From positions 1-7,561 of the forward strand of contig JANXLO010000410.1 of the NCBI GenBank assembly GCA_025355115.1: DNA of 7,561 nucleotides. Reading direction: 5' to 3'. Under the pieces are notes generated by a model. The model worked only from the letters and a program-made list of their open reading frames with translations, was not told the origin of the DNA and searched no databases. Both the position numbers and the translations under genes were made by a program. This document shows positions 6,047-7,561 of this stretch, one piece after another; positions within the stretch are counted from its first letter, which is position 1, and each line of letters opens with the position of its first letter. The DNA comes from Chthonomonadaceae bacterium (GTDB taxonomy: Bacteria; Armatimonadota; Chthonomonadetes; Chthonomonadales; Chthonomonadaceae).

Positions 6047-6102
6047 TTGCGCAGTGAATGCAGTAGATCACTACATCATATCCCATTTAGGAGAATCGTC
6101 GT

Positions 6103-7561
6103 ATGTTTCCTGCTCTATTGGCTCTTTGGCTGCAGCTTCTGACGCCCGCGCTTCCCGCCTTCCCGCAGGTTCCTGTCAAGGGTACCGTCAGCTACGACCG
6201 TCAGTGCTTCACGGTGAACGGGAAGGATATGATGATCTATAGCGGAGCATTCCACTATTTCCGCTGCCCGCAGCCGCTGTGGCAGGATCGTCTTCAGAAG
6301 ATCAAGGATGCTCATTTCAACTGCGTCGAGACATACATCGCCTGGAATTGGCACGAGCAAAAGGAAGGCAAAGTCGACCTCAAAGAGTTCGAGGACTTCC
6401 TGAAGCTGTGCGAGAAGATGGGGCTCTACGTCATCGCGCGGCCCGGCCCCTACATCTGCGCAGAGTGGGACGAGGGCGGCTTCCCCACCTGGCTGCCCGC
6501 CAAGATCACGACCCTTCGCGACAACGGCCCGGATAGCCTGAAATGGTCAAAATACTGGTACGACGCCGTGCTGCCGGTCATACGGAAACACCAGATTCAG
6601 GACGGCGGCACAATCATTATGTGCCAACTCGAAAACGAGTACGATTTTTATCCCGGCACGACCGACCCGGTCAAGAAAGAGTATGTTCGCAATCTGTTCA
6701 AAATGGCGAAGGCGCAGGGCATCACGGTTCCGCTCATCACCTGCTGGACTCGGGTAGTTCGCGACAGGACCGATCCGGACATGAAGCAGATTATGGACAC
6801 CTGCAACTTCTATCCCGGCCTAAACGTCGGCTATACGGTCAACGAACTGGCGAAGCTCCGTCGCGAGCAGCCCGATGCGCCGATTATGGTGACGGAACTC
6901 CAGGGCGGCTGGTTCTCGGATTTCGGGGGCGGGCTGTCGCGTGACCGCAAGGACGTGACTGCCTCGCAGCAGAATGCTCTCATCAAGACCGTCTGGTCGG
7001 GAGGAGCCACCTCAACGAACTACTACATGGTATTTGGCGGCACGAACTTCGGGTACTGGCCCGCGAAGAGCATCACGACGACCTACGACTACGCCGCGCC
7101 GATCAGCGAGCCGGGCGGGCTGTGGGATAAGTACTATGTGGTGCGCGCCGCAGGCAAATTCGCCGAGCTGTTCGGGTCGACGCTGGCCCGTGCCGAGGGC
7201 GTTCCTGGCGGCGTGAAAACCGATATGCCCGGCGTCAACGCCATTCTTCGCACAAACGGCAAAACGGGTTTCGTATTTCTGAGGAACGACAGGGATACCG
7301 TACATAATGGATTGGTGACCGTCTCCGATCCTGCGTCGGGGATTTCAGCCAGCTTTGAGGTTCACTTGAACCCGCATGGCGCGAAGGTGCTGCCCCTCAA
7401 CGCCGTCCTGGGCAACACGACCATCGTGAAGACGTCGGGCGAGATCGCAGGGGCGTACAAGGTGGGTCAGAGAGATCTTATCGTGGTCTGCGGCGATCCT
7501 GGAACCCTGGTCACCATAACGGTCGGCAAAGCTCCGGAGACAGGAATAGTGATCTCCCCCA
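6103..7561 (+). CDS. Secreted GH35 beta-galactosidase, 3'-truncated
   Basis: The frame is open from ATG 6103 to the last base, so only the first 486 codons are present. GH35 enzymes remove terminal beta-linked galactose by a retaining mechanism. The start is preceded by AGGAG (6089-6093, nine bases away); an in-frame TAG at 6088-6090 rules out a longer N-terminus. Residues 1 to about 22 form a hydrophobic signal-like peptide without a basic n-region (MFPALLALWLQLL...). The (beta/alpha)8 catalytic domain shows YSGAFHYFR, ETYIAWNWHEQ, RPGPYICAEWDEGGFPTWL, the acid/base Glu179 in LENEY, the nucleophile Glu265 in TELQGGWF, GGTNFGYW, and the end motif YDYAAPISEPGG (from 328). From about residue 340 a beta-rich domain begins, with GFVFLRNDRD. 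The protein probably acts on galactose-containing plant or microbial polysaccharide or oligosaccharide outside the cytoplasm. The substrate linkage cannot be read from sequence. Confidence 0.95.
   Translation, partial: MFPALLALWLQLLTPALPAFPQVPVKGTVSYDRQCFTVNGKDMMIYSGAFHYFRCPQPLWQDRLQKIKDAHFNCVETYIAWNWHEQKEGKVDLKEFEDFLKLCEKMGLYVIARPGPYICAEWDEGGFPTWLPAKITTLRDNGPDSLKWSKYWYDAVLPVIRKHQIQDGGTIIMCQLENEYDFYPGTTDPVKKEYVRNLFKMAKAQGITVPLITCWTRVVRDRTDPDMKQIMDTCNFYPGLNVGYTVNELAKLRREQPDAPIMVTELQGGWFSDFGGGLSRDRKDVTASQQNALIKTVWSGGATSTNYYMVFGGTNFGYWPAKSITTTYDYAAPISEPGGLWDKYYVVRAAGKFAELFGSTLARAEGVPGGVKTDMPGVNAILRTNGKTGFVFLRNDRDTVHNGLVTVSDPASGISASFEVHLNPHGAKVLPLNAVLGNTTIVKTSGEIAGAYKVGQRDLIVVCGDPGTLVTITVGKAPETGIVISP

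Noticed and set aside
6039..6242. 67-codon plus-strand open frame upstream of the GH35 start
   Set aside because: It overlaps the GH35 signal peptide region in a different frame, has no ribosome site and shows no domain.
6279..6944. Open frames of 85 and 133 codons in another plus frame
   Set aside because: They overlap the GH35 catalytic domain in frame 6103, whose conserved motifs and both catalytic glutamates identify the real coding frame.
1..7561. A new defence, mobile or biosynthetic gene system
   Set aside because: All five genes belong to recognisable families, strands change between units, and there are no repeats, integrase, transposase or toxin-antitoxin-like pairs to support one.

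Overview
The window is a stretch of a GC-rich bacterial chromosome with five protein genes and compact spacers. I saw no tRNA, rRNA, insertion sequence, CRISPR array or sign of phage. The gene families fit a free-living, polysaccharide-using bacterium outside the Proteobacteria: an envelope-type deacetylase fused to a phosphodiester-glycosidase domain, a DUF2344 protein next to an Rne/Rng ribonuclease that ends in a TRAM-like barrel, and a secreted GH35 beta-galactosidase. Armatimonadota is my best guess, but this is inference from gene types only and Chloroflexota- or Firmicutes-like lineages are not excluded.

Layout, left to right. Positions 2-1549 (+) hold the 3' part of a two-domain enzyme: a NodB-type polysaccharide deacetylase followed by a NAGPA/DUF2233-like phosphodiester glycosidase domain and a short, very basic, Thr/Pro-rich tail. 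A 237-bp spacer follows, with a good sigma-70-like promoter whose -10 box overlaps a perfect 11-bp palindrome. It leads to a small exported YHS-type metal-binding protein (1787-2095, +). After a perfect 9-bp hairpin comes a likely two-gene unit: a DUF2344 (TIGR03936) protein at 2273-2953 and an RNase E/G at 3040-5043. The RNase has all catalytic and zinc-link residues, a roughly 115-residue acidic, low-complexity insertion inside its S1 domain, and a start site whose Shine-Dalgarno can fold into a hairpin. A strong intrinsic terminator (5082-5122) ends this unit and separates it from a convergent nitroreductase on the minus strand (5129-5983). A 119-bp divergent intergenic region carries a small palindrome. 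It leads to a secreted GH35 beta-galactosidase (6103 to the window end, +) that stays open past the last base.

The genes do not form one pathway. DUF2344 plus RNase E/G is a recurrent RNA-related neighbourhood in bacteria. Its usual radical-SAM partner is missing immediately upstream here. The deacetylase/glycosidase fusion and the GH35 enzyme are independent carbohydrate-active envelope or extracellular proteins. I find no convincing evidence of a wholly new multi-gene system. The most unusual points are the deacetylase-glycosidase fusion with its altered motif, the inserted RNase S1 domain, the occluded RNase ribosome-binding site, and the palindromic promoter of the YHS gene.
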